From contig NZ_JAHQYH010000003.1 of assembly GCF_019061205.1 (NCBI RefSeq), positions 124,001 through 188,000 of the forward strand: DNA of 64,000 nucleotides, in the 5' to 3' direction. Under the pieces are notes generated by a model that saw only the letters and a list, made by a program, of their open reading frames with translations, ran no database searches and was not told where the DNA came from. The stretch is from Apilactobacillus waqarii (GTDB lineage: Bacteria; Bacillota; Bacilli; Lactobacillales; Lactobacillaceae). Position numbers and translations under genes: made by a program. Of this stretch, positions 7,929 to 14,951 are shown piece after piece. The first letter of the stretch is position 1; the number at the start of each line of letters is the position of its first letter.

Positions 7929-8736
7929 ATTTTGCCCAGATTTCATCTAACCAGGTAATGGCAAGGTCAAACCATTCGGCGACACGGGCGTTATTGGAAT
8001 CTTCATTCCAGGATGTAATATTATTGGCAAGTCCCATTCCGTGAGGACCGTGGTGGAAGATGTGTAATTCATTATCCACATTGTATTCGTTTAACTTAAT
8101 GGAATACTTAAGCGCGTTTTCCACAGGAACGAATGGATCGTCGGCGGTGTGCCAGATAAATGTTGGCATGTTTTTAGCTGAAACGTGTTCGTCAGCCTGT
8201 ACTTGTTGTTCATCTGATACCCAGTTTAAGATGCTTTCCTTATCCTTAGGGAAACCACAGGTTAAGTTAGTCACAGGGTAGCTTAGGATAACCGCATTTG
8301 GTTTCAAAATCTCTGCGTTATCCACACCGGCTAGTTTTTGCATCCAATCGGTGTGATAAAAGTCATTGTAGAGACTACAGATATGACCACCAATGGAGAA
8401 TCCGGCAATCACGATTCTACTTTCATCGATATTGAATTCGTTGGCGTGTTCTCGAATGTATTTGATGCTGTTGGCCAATTCCTCTAGTGGATTGGGCATT
8501 AGTGGCATTGCTTCTTGTTCGAATGTGTATCTTAGATAGAAACTTTGGTAACCGTTGGCACTGAAATTGAGTGCAAAGCTTTCTGCTTGGTGGAGTGAAA
8601 TGTGAGTATAAGATCCACCGGGAACGACGATTACGGCAGGATATTTGTATTGATTAGTTTGCACATCTGCTGATTTAAGATATCCTTGAAGAAAAGCGTT
8701 TGAGTTTTGACGAATCGATTCTCTGATGATTCTCAT
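7927..8736 (-). CDS. alpha/beta hydrolase (acetyl esterase / BD-FAE type)
   Basis: A 269-residue cytoplasmic esterase. Visible elements are the oxyanion segment VPGGSYTHIS, the nucleophile elbow GFSIGGH, the acid TADDPFVPV and the histidine in HHGPHGMGLA near the C-terminus. This is a complete Ser-Asp-His triad. Such enzymes deacetylate sugars or xylan-type esters. I chose the ATG at 8736 because GAGAGGTG sits 5-6 nt upstream; the TTG at 8751 would place that site inside the coding region. Confidence 0.87.
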   Translation of the reverse strand: MRIIRESIRQNSNAFLQGYLKSADVQTNQYKYPAVIVVPGGSYTHISLHQAESFALNFSANGYQSFYLRYTFEQEAMPLMPNPLEELANSIKYIREHANEFNIDESRIVIAGFSIGGHICSLYNDFYHTDWMQKLAGVDNAEILKPNAVILSYPVTNLTCGFPKDKESILNWVSDEQQVQADEHVSAKNMPTFIWHTADDPFVPVENALKYSIKLNEYNVDNELHIFHHGPHGMGLANNITSWNEDSNNARVAEWFDLAITWLDEIWAK

Positions 8737-8785
8737 GTAAGCACCTCTCAAATATGTTTTACATATATTTTAACGCAAGGAGATA

Positions 8786-9289
8786 ATGATTGTGGATAAA
8801 AAGAATAATTCACCTGAAAAAGAAGTGGCAGTCACTGAGTTACGCACAGATGATTTTGCCGACTATTATGAAATGATGCGCGATGAACAACTAGCCAAAA
8901 AGACCGGCTTTGAGCCAGTTAACGATGAAAGAAAGGCGCATATGCTGTTCGAATCCGAAAATGATACCAATAAAACGTATGCAATTCGACTTATCAACGG
9001 TGGAAAACTAATCGGGATTATTAATATTTTTCCTGAAATTGGGGATAACTTCGAACCAGATTACGAAAATATCGAATTAGGTTACTTTATTAACACAAGT
9101 TATCAACAGCGTGGATACATGACCTATGCATTGGGTGAAGTTTTAAGTTGTCTAAAAGCACCCGTAAAGGTGGTCGAAGCAACGGTTGAAGCCCGTAATT
9201 TACCTTCGCAAAAAGTTTTACACAGTTTAGGTTTTACACAGGTGGATGAATACGAAGACAACCTCGTTTTTGAAATGAAAGTAAAATAG
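8786..9289 (+). CDS. GNAT family N-acetyltransferase
   Basis: A 167-residue acetyltransferase of the RimJ/RimL-like branch. ELGYFINTSYQQRGYMTYAL carries the acetyl-CoA-binding Q-x-x-G-x motif, and EATVEARNLPSQKVLHSLGF is the conserved end of the fold. The substrate is unknown. The ATG at 8786 is only 3 nt from AAGGAG, so the GTG at 8792 (9 nt spacing) may be the true start. Its 3' end is followed directly by the promoter of the lysine-riboswitch unit. Confidence 0.85.
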   Translation: MIVDKKNNSPEKEVAVTELRTDDFADYYEMMRDEQLAKKTGFEPVNDERKAHMLFESENDTNKTYAIRLINGGKLIGIINIFPEIGDNFEPDYENIELGYFINTSYQQRGYMTYALGEVLSCLKAPVKVVEATVEARNLPSQKVLHSLGFTQVDEYEDNLVFEMKVK

Positions 9290-9291
9290 TA

Positions 9292-9320
9292 TTGTAATCG
9301 TAAAGACATTAATATATAAT
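9292..9320 (+). promoter_or_regulatory. promoter of the lysine permease unit
   Basis: TTGTAA (9292-9297) and TATAAT (9315-9320) with exactly 17 bp between them. The predicted start lies a few bases before the riboswitch aptamer. Confidence 0.75.
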
Positions 9321-9332
9321 GTTGTAGAAATC

Positions 9333-9505
9333 TAAGAAGAGGCGCAGCTGACAAAAGTAGCCATCATGAGTCGATAGGGCGACAACGATTGATGGTGAAA
9401 GGGGATGTCTGCCGAAACGACCGATTCCTTATGAATCGAGTTTGTTGGGTTCTAGCTTAATAGGCTAGAGACTGTCGTGGTTGATTCCACGGAGTGCTTT
9501 GTGAT
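9333..9505 (+). promoter_or_regulatory. lysine riboswitch (L box)
   Basis: The leader contains the L-box core in order: AGAGGCGC, then TGAAAGGGGATGTCTGCCGA, then TGTTGG, then GAGACTGTCGTGG and ACGGAGTGC. These are the conserved blocks of the Rfam Lysine aptamer (five helices around a junction). A terminator follows at 9530-9563. In Gram-positive L boxes lysine binding stabilises P1 and lets the terminator form, so lysine should switch the permease off. Confidence 0.93.
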
Positions 9506-9529
9506 CAATAATTAAAAGAAATTATTATG

Positions 9530-9563
9530 GTCTCTTCTTGTGTTTACAGGAAGAGACTTTTTT
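9530..9563 (+). terminator. riboswitch-controlled terminator
   Basis: GTCTCTTCTTG pairs with CAGGAAGAGAC (11 bp, one G-U) and is followed by T6. The sequence between aptamer and terminator holds another small hairpin (AATAATT with AATTATT). The aptamer 5' strand AAGAAGAG is also complementary to the CTCTTCTT of this stem, giving a possible competing pairing. Confidence 0.85.
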
Positions 9564-9612
9564 AGTTATTATCGGCACCTCTTAGAAATACTTATAGAGG
9601 GTGAAATACATC

Positions 9613-11070
9613 ATGAGTGAAAACTCAAATAATCATGTAAAGAGAGGTTTAAAGACTAGACACGTTTCTATGATTGCCTTAGGTGGTTCAATCGGTACCG
9701 GTCTATTCGTTGCCTCTGGTTCAGTTATTAGCCAAGCGGGACCTGGTGGAGCATTAGTTGCTTACTTATTAATGGGACTAATGGTTTACTTTTTAATGAC
9801 TAGTTTAGGTGAAATGGCAACCAACACACCTATTTCAGGTTCATTCGCGGCTTACGCAGGTAAGTACGTTGACCCAGCGCTTGGATTTGCCATGGGTTGG
9901 AACTACTGGTTCAACTGGGCCATTACCGTTGCCGTTGATATCTCAACTGCAGCTTTAGTAATGAAGTTCTGGTTACCACACATGCCAGGTTGGATTTTCA
10001 GTGCGATTACATTAGCACTAATCCTTTGTGTGAACGCATTATCAGTTAAGTCATTCGGTGAAACAGAATTCTGGATGTCATTGATTAAGGTTATTACAAT
10101 CTTTATCTTCTTAGCTGTTGGTGTTTTAACCATTTTTGGTATCATGGGTGGCCACTACATTGGTTTATCTAACTTCACTTACAAGCAAGCGCCATTCGTT
10201 GGTGGTATTCCAATGATTTTAGCGGTATTCGTAGTCGCTGGTTTCTCATTCCAAGGAACTGAATTAGTTGGTATTACTGCTGGTGAATCAGATAACCCAA
10301 GAGAAGCCGTTCCACGTGCGATCAAGGATGTTTTCTGGAGAATTATCTTATTCTACATCCTAGCAATCTTCGTAATTGGTGCAATCATTCCTTACACTAG
10401 TCCTGATCTATTAGGTTCAAGTGCTACCGATGTTGCAATTAGTCCATTTACAATCGTATTCAAGCGTGCTGGTTTAGCAGCCGCTGCTTCTATTATGAAC
10501 GCTGTTATCTTAACTTCAGTCATTTCATCAGCTAACTCAGGAATGTATGCTTCAACTAGAATGCTTTACTCAATGGCTCACCAAGGATTCGCTCCTAAGG
10601 CTATGGGTAAGACTAACCGTCGTGGTATTCCAGTTGGTGCCTTAACAGTTACTACTGTGATTGCATTACTTACTTTCATTACAAGTATCGAAGGTCCACA
10701 AATTTATTTATGGTTAGTTGCCGCTTCTGGTCTTACTGGTTTTATTGCTTGGGTCGGAATTGCACTATCACATTACCGTTTCAGAAGAGCCTTCATCAAG
10801 CAAGGTCATTCACTAGATGAATTGAAGTACCATGCTACTTGGTTCCCAATTGGGCCAATCATTACTTTAATTCTATGTATCCTAGTTATTTGTGGTCAAA
10901 ACGTAAACTCATTTGCTAACTGGGATTGGGAACAAATCGGAATTACTTACATCTCAGTACCACTTGTATTAATCCTATACATTGGTTACAAGATTAAGCA
11001 CAAGACACATCTAATTCCTCTAGATAAGGTTGATGTATCTCCTTCTGATTTAAGAGATGAAGAAAAATAA
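9613..11070 (+). CDS. lysP: amino acid permease, probable lysine transporter
   Basis: A 485-residue APC-superfamily permease with about 12 membrane helices. The N-terminal HVSMIALGGSIGTGLFVASG is the hallmark of the amino acid permease family, and GFSFQGTELVGITAGE is the conserved TM6 region. Lysine specificity is inferred from the lysine riboswitch that controls it. GAGGGTG precedes the ATG at 9613 by about 9 nt; a GTG at 9601 is part of that site. Monocistronic, with a terminator at 11080-11105. An uptake role fits a lysine-auxotrophic or lysine-sparing lactic acid bacterium. Confidence 0.9.
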   Translation: MSENSNNHVKRGLKTRHVSMIALGGSIGTGLFVASGSVISQAGPGGALVAYLLMGLMVYFLMTSLGEMATNTPISGSFAAYAGKYVDPALGFAMGWNYWFNWAITVAVDISTAALVMKFWLPHMPGWIFSAITLALILCVNALSVKSFGETEFWMSLIKVITIFIFLAVGVLTIFGIMGGHYIGLSNFTYKQAPFVGGIPMILAVFVVAGFSFQGTELVGITAGESDNPREAVPRAIKDVFWRIILFYILAIFVIGAIIPYTSPDLLGSSATDVAISPFTIVFKRAGLAAAASIMNAVILTSVISSANSGMYASTRMLYSMAHQGFAPKAMGKTNRRGIPVGALTVTTVIALLTFITSIEGPQIYLWLVAASGLTGFIAWVGIALSHYRFRRAFIKQGHSLDELKYHATWFPIGPIITLILCILVICGQNVNSFANWDWEQIGITYISVPLVLILYIGYKIKHKTHLIPLDKVDVSPSDLRDEEK

Positions 11071-11079
11071 TATAATGAA

Positions 11080-11105
11080 GATGCCGTTTTAACGGCATCT
11101 TTTTT
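11080..11105 (+). terminator. terminator after lysP
   Basis: GATGCCGTT and AACGGCATC form a perfect stem followed by T6. Confidence 0.85.
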
Positions 11106-11187
11106 GTTTGCCATCAATTTCTTCATATTCAAAACGACTTGAATGTATTAAAATAGTATATTAGAAAACGAAATTAAGGAGATTATT

Positions 11188-11829
11188 ATGATAGTACTTG
11201 CTGGAACCATTGGAGCCGGAAAAACCTCTTTAACTAAGATCCTATCTGCTCATCTTGATTCAACTGGGTATTACGAATCAGTGGACGATAACGAAATTCT
11301 TCCATTGTTTTACAAGGATCCTAAGAAGTATGCATTCTTATTACAAATTTACTTCTTAAATACACGTCTAAACAATATTGAAAAGGCCCACAACGAAAAG
11401 TTAAGTGTTATGGACCGTTCTATCTACGAAGATTCATTACTATTTAGATTGAATGCTGATATGAAACGTGCCACTTCAACTGAAGCTGATATCTACGATT
11501 CATTGTTGGAAAATATGATGGAAGAAATTCCTGGTTCATTGAACCAAAAGAATCCTGATTTATTAATCCACATCAACATTTCATTCGATACCATGTTAAA
11601 ACGAATCAAAAAACGTGGTAGAAGTTACGAACAAGTGGATAAAGATCCAGAACTATACAACTATTACCAAGACTTAAATAGTCGTTACAACGACTGGTAT
11701 GACAACTACGATTTATCTCCTAAGATGCAAATCGACGGTGATAAGTTTGACTTTATCGAAAACGAAGAAGATTTAGCAGCAGTTCTAAAACAAATTGATG
11801 AAAAAATTGCTGAATTGAACTTAAAATAG
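11188..11829 (+). CDS. deoxynucleoside kinase (dAK/dGK type)
   Basis: A 213-residue kinase of the dNK family that phosphorylates deoxynucleosides in the salvage pathway. The P-loop is GTIGAGKTS (about residues 6-14). The DRS motif MDRSIYEDSLLF gives the catalytic and substrate-binding arginine, and KRIKKRGRSYEQ is the arginine-rich LID. Lactobacilli usually carry deoxyadenosine/deoxycytidine or deoxyguanosine kinases of this length; the base preference is not readable here. AAGGAG lies upstream of the ATG. Confidence 0.9.
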   Translation: MIVLAGTIGAGKTSLTKILSAHLDSTGYYESVDDNEILPLFYKDPKKYAFLLQIYFLNTRLNNIEKAHNEKLSVMDRSIYEDSLLFRLNADMKRATSTEADIYDSLLENMMEEIPGSLNQKNPDLLIHINISFDTMLKRIKKRGRSYEQVDKDPELYNYYQDLNSRYNDWYDNYDLSPKMQIDGDKFDFIENEEDLAAVLKQIDEKIAELNLK

Positions 11830-11858
11830 TTGCCAATCACATTTTTTTATAATATTAT
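11830..11858 (+). promoter_or_regulatory. promoter of the serS T-box leader
   Basis: TTGCCA (11830-11835) and TATTAT (11853-11858) separated by 17 bp. It begins at the stop codon of the kinase gene and lies just upstream of the T-box leader. Confidence 0.7.
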
Positions 11859-11879
11859 TGAGTCAACAAATAAACGCAA

Positions 11880-12080
11880 GGTATGTTTTTAAGTAGACAA
11901 CAAAGAGATGCAATGGTTGGTGTGAATTGCAAGTCGAAATTCCGGCATACGCAAAAGCGGGTAGGTAATGCTACACGGCAGGTGACCGTTATCTCCAAAC
12001 GAGTGTTTAGCATGTGCTAAGAACTTGGGTGGTACCGCGAAAAGAAGACCTTCGTCCCAATGGATGGAGGTCTTCTTTTT
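11880..12080 (+). promoter_or_regulatory. T-box leader (tRNA-Ser responsive) with terminator
   Basis: The conserved T-box sequence AACTTGGGTGGTACCGCG is at 12022-12039. Upstream are stem I landmarks AGTA (11892-11895), AGAGATG and GGTGTGA, and a plausible serine specifier codon UCC at 11941-11943. A terminator stem, AAGAAGACC with GGTCTTCTT plus T6, occupies 12043-12080. Uncharged tRNA-Ser should pair with the specifier and stabilise the antiterminator, so serS is transcribed when serine is short. The specifier assignment rests partly on the downstream gene. Confidence 0.93.
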
Positions 12081-12106
12081 TATTTGCAAAATTGGAGGTA
12101 TTTACT

Positions 12107-13390
12107 ATGTTAGATATGAAAATGATTCGTCAAAACGCTGACTGGGTAAAGGAAAAGTTAGCTACTAGAAATATCAAAGCTGAAACAATCGATGAACTAT
12201 TAGGTTACGATGAAAAGCGTCGTGAACTAATCGTAAAAAGTGAAGGATTAAAAGCTAAGAAGAACGAAGTATCAAAGAAAATTGCGGAAGCAAAACGTAA
12301 CAAGGAAGACGCTGCTGACGCCATCGCTGAAATGCAACAAGTAGGTAAGGAAGTTAAGGAATTAGATGAACAACTTGAAAAAGTTGAACAAGATCAACAA
12401 GACTTAGCGGCGCACTTACCAAACATTCCAGCAGATGACGTTCCAGTTAGTTTGACTGAAGAAGGTGCCGTTGAACTAAGAAAATACGGTGAACCTCGTA
12501 AGTTTGACTTCGAACCAAAACATCACTGGGACTTAGGTGAAAAGTTAGGCATCTTAGACTTCGAAGCAAGTGCTAAGGTTTCCGGTAGTCGTTTTGTTTA
12601 CTACATGGGTGCAGGTGCACAGCTAGAACGTGCCATTTACAACTTCTACTTAGACCAAAATGCTAAGGCTGGTTATAAAGAAGTATTACCACCATACATG
12701 GTAAACTCAGCATCAATGTATGGTACTGGTCAATTCCCTAAGTTTAAGGAAACAAAGGCCGGTTTCGAAATTGCTGACAGTGATTTAACAATGATTCCTA
12801 CTGCCGAAGTTCCATTGGTAAACTACTACAGAGATGAAGTAATGGATGCAGACAAACTACCAGTTAAGTTCACTGCACTATCACCAGCATTTAGATCAGA
12901 AGCTGGTAGTGCCGGAAGAGACACAAGAGGTCTAATTCGTCTACACCAATTCAATAAGGTAGAAATGGTTCAATTCACTAAACCTGAACAATCATGGGAT
13001 GCACTAGAAAGCATTACTGCACATGCAGAAGACCTATTGAAGATGCTAGGTATTCCTTACCATGTAATCACATTAACTACTAGTGACATGAGTTTCACTG
13101 CTGCAATGACTCATGACATCGAAGTATGGATGCCAGCTCAAGGTCGTTACCGTGAAATCTCAAGTTGTTCAAACACCACTGATTTTCAAGCACGTCGTGC
13201 ACACATCCAATACAGGGATGAAAATGGTAAACTACAATATGTTCACACTCTAAACGGTTCTGGCTTAGCTGTTGGTAGAACTGTAGCTGCTATCTTAGAA
13301 AACTTCCAAAATGAAGATGGATCAATCAACATTCCAGAAGTACTACAACCATACATGGGTGGTAAGACTAAGATCGAAAAAGAAGACTAA
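12107..13390 (+). CDS. serS: serine--tRNA ligase
   Basis: A 427-residue class II aminoacyl-tRNA synthetase that charges tRNA-Ser (and tRNA-Sec where present). An N-terminal helical hairpin (about residues 27-100) binds the long arm of tRNA-Ser. The catalytic domain has motif 2 ([20 protein letters not shown]) and motif 3 ([15 protein letters not shown]). Full length for the family. ATG at 12107 with GGAGG 8 nt upstream; the longer frame from 12014 runs through the T-box and is not used. Expression is set by the T-box leader. Confidence 0.98.
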   Translation: MLDMKMIRQNADWVKEKLATRNIKAETIDELLGYDEKRRELIVKSEGLKAKKNEVSKKIAEAKRNKEDAADAIAEMQQVGKEVKELDEQLEKVEQDQQDLAAHLPNIPADDVPVSLTEEGAVELRKYGEPRKFDFEPKHHWDLGEKLGILDFEASAKVSGSRFVYYMGAGAQLERAIYNFYLDQNAKAGYKEVLPPYMVNSASMYGTGQFPKFKETKAGFEIADSDLTMIPTAEVPLVNYYRDEVMDADKLPVKFTALSPAFRSEAGSAGRDTRGLIRLHQFNKVEMVQFTKPEQSWDALESITAHAEDLLKMLGIPYHVITLTTSDMSFTAAMTHDIEVWMPAQGRYREISSCSNTTDFQARRAHIQYRDENGKLQYVHTLNGSGLAVGRTVAAILENFQNEDGSINIPEVLQPYMGGKTKIEKED

Positions 13391-13406
13391 TTGAATAGTT
13401 ATAACT

Positions 13407-13437
13407 AAAGCGATAATCGAAAGATTGTCGCTTTTTT
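13407..13437 (+). terminator. terminator after serS
   Basis: AAGCGATAATC pairs with GATTGTCGCTT (one G-U) across a GAAA loop, followed by T6. Confidence 0.85.
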
Positions 13438-13456
13438 ATTTTTTTGAAAAAAAGGG

Positions 13457-13485
13457 TAGACAGATAGCAGAAATTTAGATATAAT
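13457..13485 (+). promoter_or_regulatory. tRNA cluster promoter P1
   Basis: TAGACA (13457-13462) and TATAAT (13480-13485), 17-bp spacer. It is the upstream member of a tandem pair ahead of the tRNA genes, the arrangement usual for rRNA operons. Confidence 0.65.
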
Positions 13486-13552
13486 ATTTTTTGTTGAGTT
13501 AAAGAGAACGGCTCAGAAGCAAGTCATATCAACAATTAAGTAAAATTTCTTG

Positions 13553-13581
13553 TTGACATCACTTGAAAGAAATGATATTAT
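13553..13581 (+). promoter_or_regulatory. tRNA cluster promoter P2
   Basis: A perfect -35 TTGACA (13553-13558) and a -10 TATTAT (13576-13581) with a 17-bp spacer, 41 bp before the first tRNA. This should be the main, strong promoter of the cluster. Confidence 0.85.
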
Positions 13582-13622
13582 TAAATAGTTGTCTTGTTAA
13601 GAGATAACTTGGAAGACCTCAT

Positions 13623-13695
13623 GGAGGATTAGCTCAGTTGGGAGAGCATCTGCCTTACAAGCAGGAGGTCACAGGTTCGAGCCCTGTATCCTCCA
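13623..13695 (+). tRNA. tRNA-Val (TAC)
   Basis: A complete cloverleaf of 73 nt: acceptor GGAGGAT/ATCCTCC with discriminator A, anticodon loop CTTACAA giving TAC, and T-loop TTCGAGC. CCA is not encoded. First gene of an eight-tRNA cluster in the order Val-Lys-Leu-Thr-Gly-Leu-Arg-Pro. Confidence 0.97.
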
Positions 13696-13698
13696 TAT

Positions 13699-13771
13699 GA
13701 GCCGTTAGCTCAGCCGGTAGAGCATCTGACTTTTAATCAGAGGGTCGGCAGTTCGAACCTGCCACGGCTCA
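13699..13771 (+). tRNA. tRNA-Lys (TTT)
   Basis: 73 nt; acceptor GAGCCGT/ACGGCTC plus A, anticodon TTT in loop CTTTTAA, T-arm GGCAG/CTGCC. It lies 3 nt after tRNA-Val. Confidence 0.97.
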
Positions 13772-13806
13772 TTGGCTCTATGCCATATACATTTTAATAT
13801 AATCAT

Positions 13807-13890
13807 GCGGGCGTGGCGGAACTGGCAGACGCGCTAGATTTAGGTTCTAGTTTCCTTATGGAAGTGGGGGTTCGAATCCCTTCGCCCGCA
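13807..13890 (+). tRNA. tRNA-Leu (TAG)
   Basis: 84 nt with a long variable arm, as expected for leucine. Acceptor GCGGGCG/CGCCCGC plus A, anticodon stem CTAGA/TCTAG with anticodon TAG. Confidence 0.97.
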
Positions 13891-13911
13891 TTTGCAATTT
13901 GCATAATTGCT

Positions 13912-13985
13912 GCCGACTTAGCTCAGTTGGCTAGAGCGCTTCACTAGTAATGAAGAGGTCGGGTGTTCGAATCATCTAGTCGGCA
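13912..13985 (+). tRNA. tRNA-Thr (AGT)
   Basis: 74 nt; acceptor GCCGACT/AGTCGGC plus A, anticodon stem CTTCA/TGAAG and loop CTAGTAA giving AGT. A34 is presumably deaminated to inosine so that it reads ACU, ACC and ACA. A34 threonine tRNAs are less common in bacteria than TGT or GGT but do occur in lactic acid bacteria. Confidence 0.95.
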
Positions 13986-13989
13986 TTAT

Positions 13990-14061
13990 GCGGAAGTAGT
14001 TCAGTGGTAGAACATCACCTTGCCATGGTGGGGGTCGCGGGTTCGAATCCCGTCTTCCGCT
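13990..14061 (+). tRNA. tRNA-Gly (GCC)
   Basis: 72 nt including the discriminator U usual for bacterial glycine tRNA. Acceptor GCGGAAG/CTTCCGC, anticodon GCC in loop TTGCCAT. Confidence 0.96.
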
Positions 14062-14074
14062 TTTGCATAGTTCT

Positions 14075-14160
14075 GCCGGGGTGGCGGAATTGGCAGACGC
14101 ACAGGACTTAAAATCCTGCGGTTAGTGATAACCGTACCGGTTCGATCCCGGTCCTCGGCA
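14075..14160 (+). tRNA. tRNA-Leu (TAA)
   Basis: 86 nt with a long variable arm (CGGTTAGTGATAACCG region). Acceptor GCCGGGG/CCTCGGC (one G-U) plus A, anticodon TAA in loop CTTAAAA. Confidence 0.97.
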
Positions 14161-14183
14161 TTTCAATAATTTAATACTATTAT

Positions 14184-14257
14184 GCACCCATAGCGCAACT
14201 GGATAGAGTGTCTGACTACGAATCAGAAGGTTGTAGGTTCGACTCCTACTGGGTGCA
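14184..14257 (+). tRNA. tRNA-Arg (ACG)
   Basis: 74 nt; acceptor GCACCCA/TGGGTGC plus A, anticodon ACG in loop CTACGAA. This is the normal target of the TadA deaminase. Confidence 0.97.
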
Positions 14258-14269
14258 TTTTTTTATTTT

Positions 14270-14343
14270 CGGGAAGTAGCTCAGCTTGGTAGAGCACCTG
14301 GTTTGGGACCAGGGGGTCGCAGGTTCGAATCCTGTCTTCCCGA
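14270..14343 (+). tRNA. tRNA-Pro (TGG)
   Basis: 74 nt; acceptor CGGGAAG/CTTCCCG plus A, anticodon TGG in loop TTTGGGA. It is the last gene of the cluster; a terminator starts 11 nt further on. Confidence 0.97.
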
Positions 14344-14353
14344 TAATATAACC

Positions 14354-14387
14354 AAAAGAGAAAACATTAATTTGTTTTCTCTTTTTT
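14354..14387 (+). terminator. terminator of the tRNA cluster
   Basis: AAAAGAGAAAACA and TGTTTTCTCTTTT form a perfect 13-bp stem with a six-base loop, followed by more T. Confidence 0.88.
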
Positions 14388-14404
14388 GTTTTTCGTTAAA
14401 AATC

Positions 14405-14433
14405 TTTGCATTTTCAATATAAGTCCGTATAAT
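14405..14433 (+). promoter_or_regulatory. promoter of ctsR-clpC
   Basis: TTTGCA (14405-14410) and TATAAT (14428-14433) with a 17-bp spacer. The CtsR box lies just downstream. Confidence 0.75.
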
Positions 14434-14436
14434 TAT

Positions 14437-14453
14437 AGTCAGAATTAGTCAAA
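14437..14453 (+). promoter_or_regulatory. CtsR operator
   Basis: AGTCAGA-ATT-AGTCAAA is a heptad direct repeat with 3-bp spacing. It matches the CtsR consensus RGTCAAA-NAN-RGTCAAA with one deviation. It covers the expected transcription start, so CtsR represses its own operon. Confidence 0.88.
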
Positions 14454-14468
14454 GAAAGAGGTGGTATT

Positions 14469-14936
14469 ATGCAGGGTAAGAATATTTCGGATATTATTGA
14501 GAAGTATTTAAAGGAAATGATTGCTGAAGACGAGAGAGTCGAAATAAGTAGATCTGATATTGCCAGCCATTTCGATGTGGTTCCATCACAAATTAACTAT
14601 GTTATTAAGACTAGGTTTACCATTCAAAATGGATACGTAGTCGAAAGTAAACGTGGTGGCGGTGGATATATCCGCATTGAAAAGGTGAAGCTGCTTGATA
14701 ATATAGATATTTTAGATACGCTGATTAATGCCATTGGCGACGATTTAACACAACGTGAGGGTAAAGCAATTATCAACACTTTGGTGTTAAATGATCTAAT
14801 TACTGACAATGAAGCCGATTTAGTGTTAGCATCTATTAACAAGCAGACACTAACCGTTGGCAACAAACTACTTGAAAATGAGATTAGAGCGAATATAATG
14901 GTCGCAATACTTGATCATTTAAGATACAAAAGCTAG
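14469..14936 (+). CDS. ctsR: class III stress gene repressor CtsR
   Basis: A 155-residue dimeric winged-helix repressor of clp genes. The N-terminal helix-turn-helix (about residues 20-50) is followed by the wing with the tetraglycine loop RGGGGYIRI, known in CtsR as the intrinsic heat sensor. The C-terminal dimer domain starts near residue 75. A CtsR box lies in its own promoter. It is followed after 15 bp by clpC; the mcsA and mcsB genes that separate the two in Bacillus are absent, so repressor inactivation here probably relies on the heat sensor alone. Confidence 0.97.
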   Translation: MQGKNISDIIEKYLKEMIAEDERVEISRSDIASHFDVVPSQINYVIKTRFTIQNGYVVESKRGGGGYIRIEKVKLLDNIDILDTLINAIGDDLTQREGKAIINTLVLNDLITDNEADLVLASINKQTLTVGNKLLENEIRANIMVAILDHLRYKS

Positions 14937-14951
14937 AAAGTGAGGCACGAT

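Noticed and set aside
9124-9354. 76-aa minus-strand frame overlapping the GNAT gene end and riboswitch promoter
   Set aside because: Antisense shadow. The region is explained by the GNAT gene, promoter and L box.
12014-12106. 31-codon extension of serS
   Set aside because: It would translate the T-box antiterminator and terminator. The GGAGG and ATG at 12107 give the family N-terminus.
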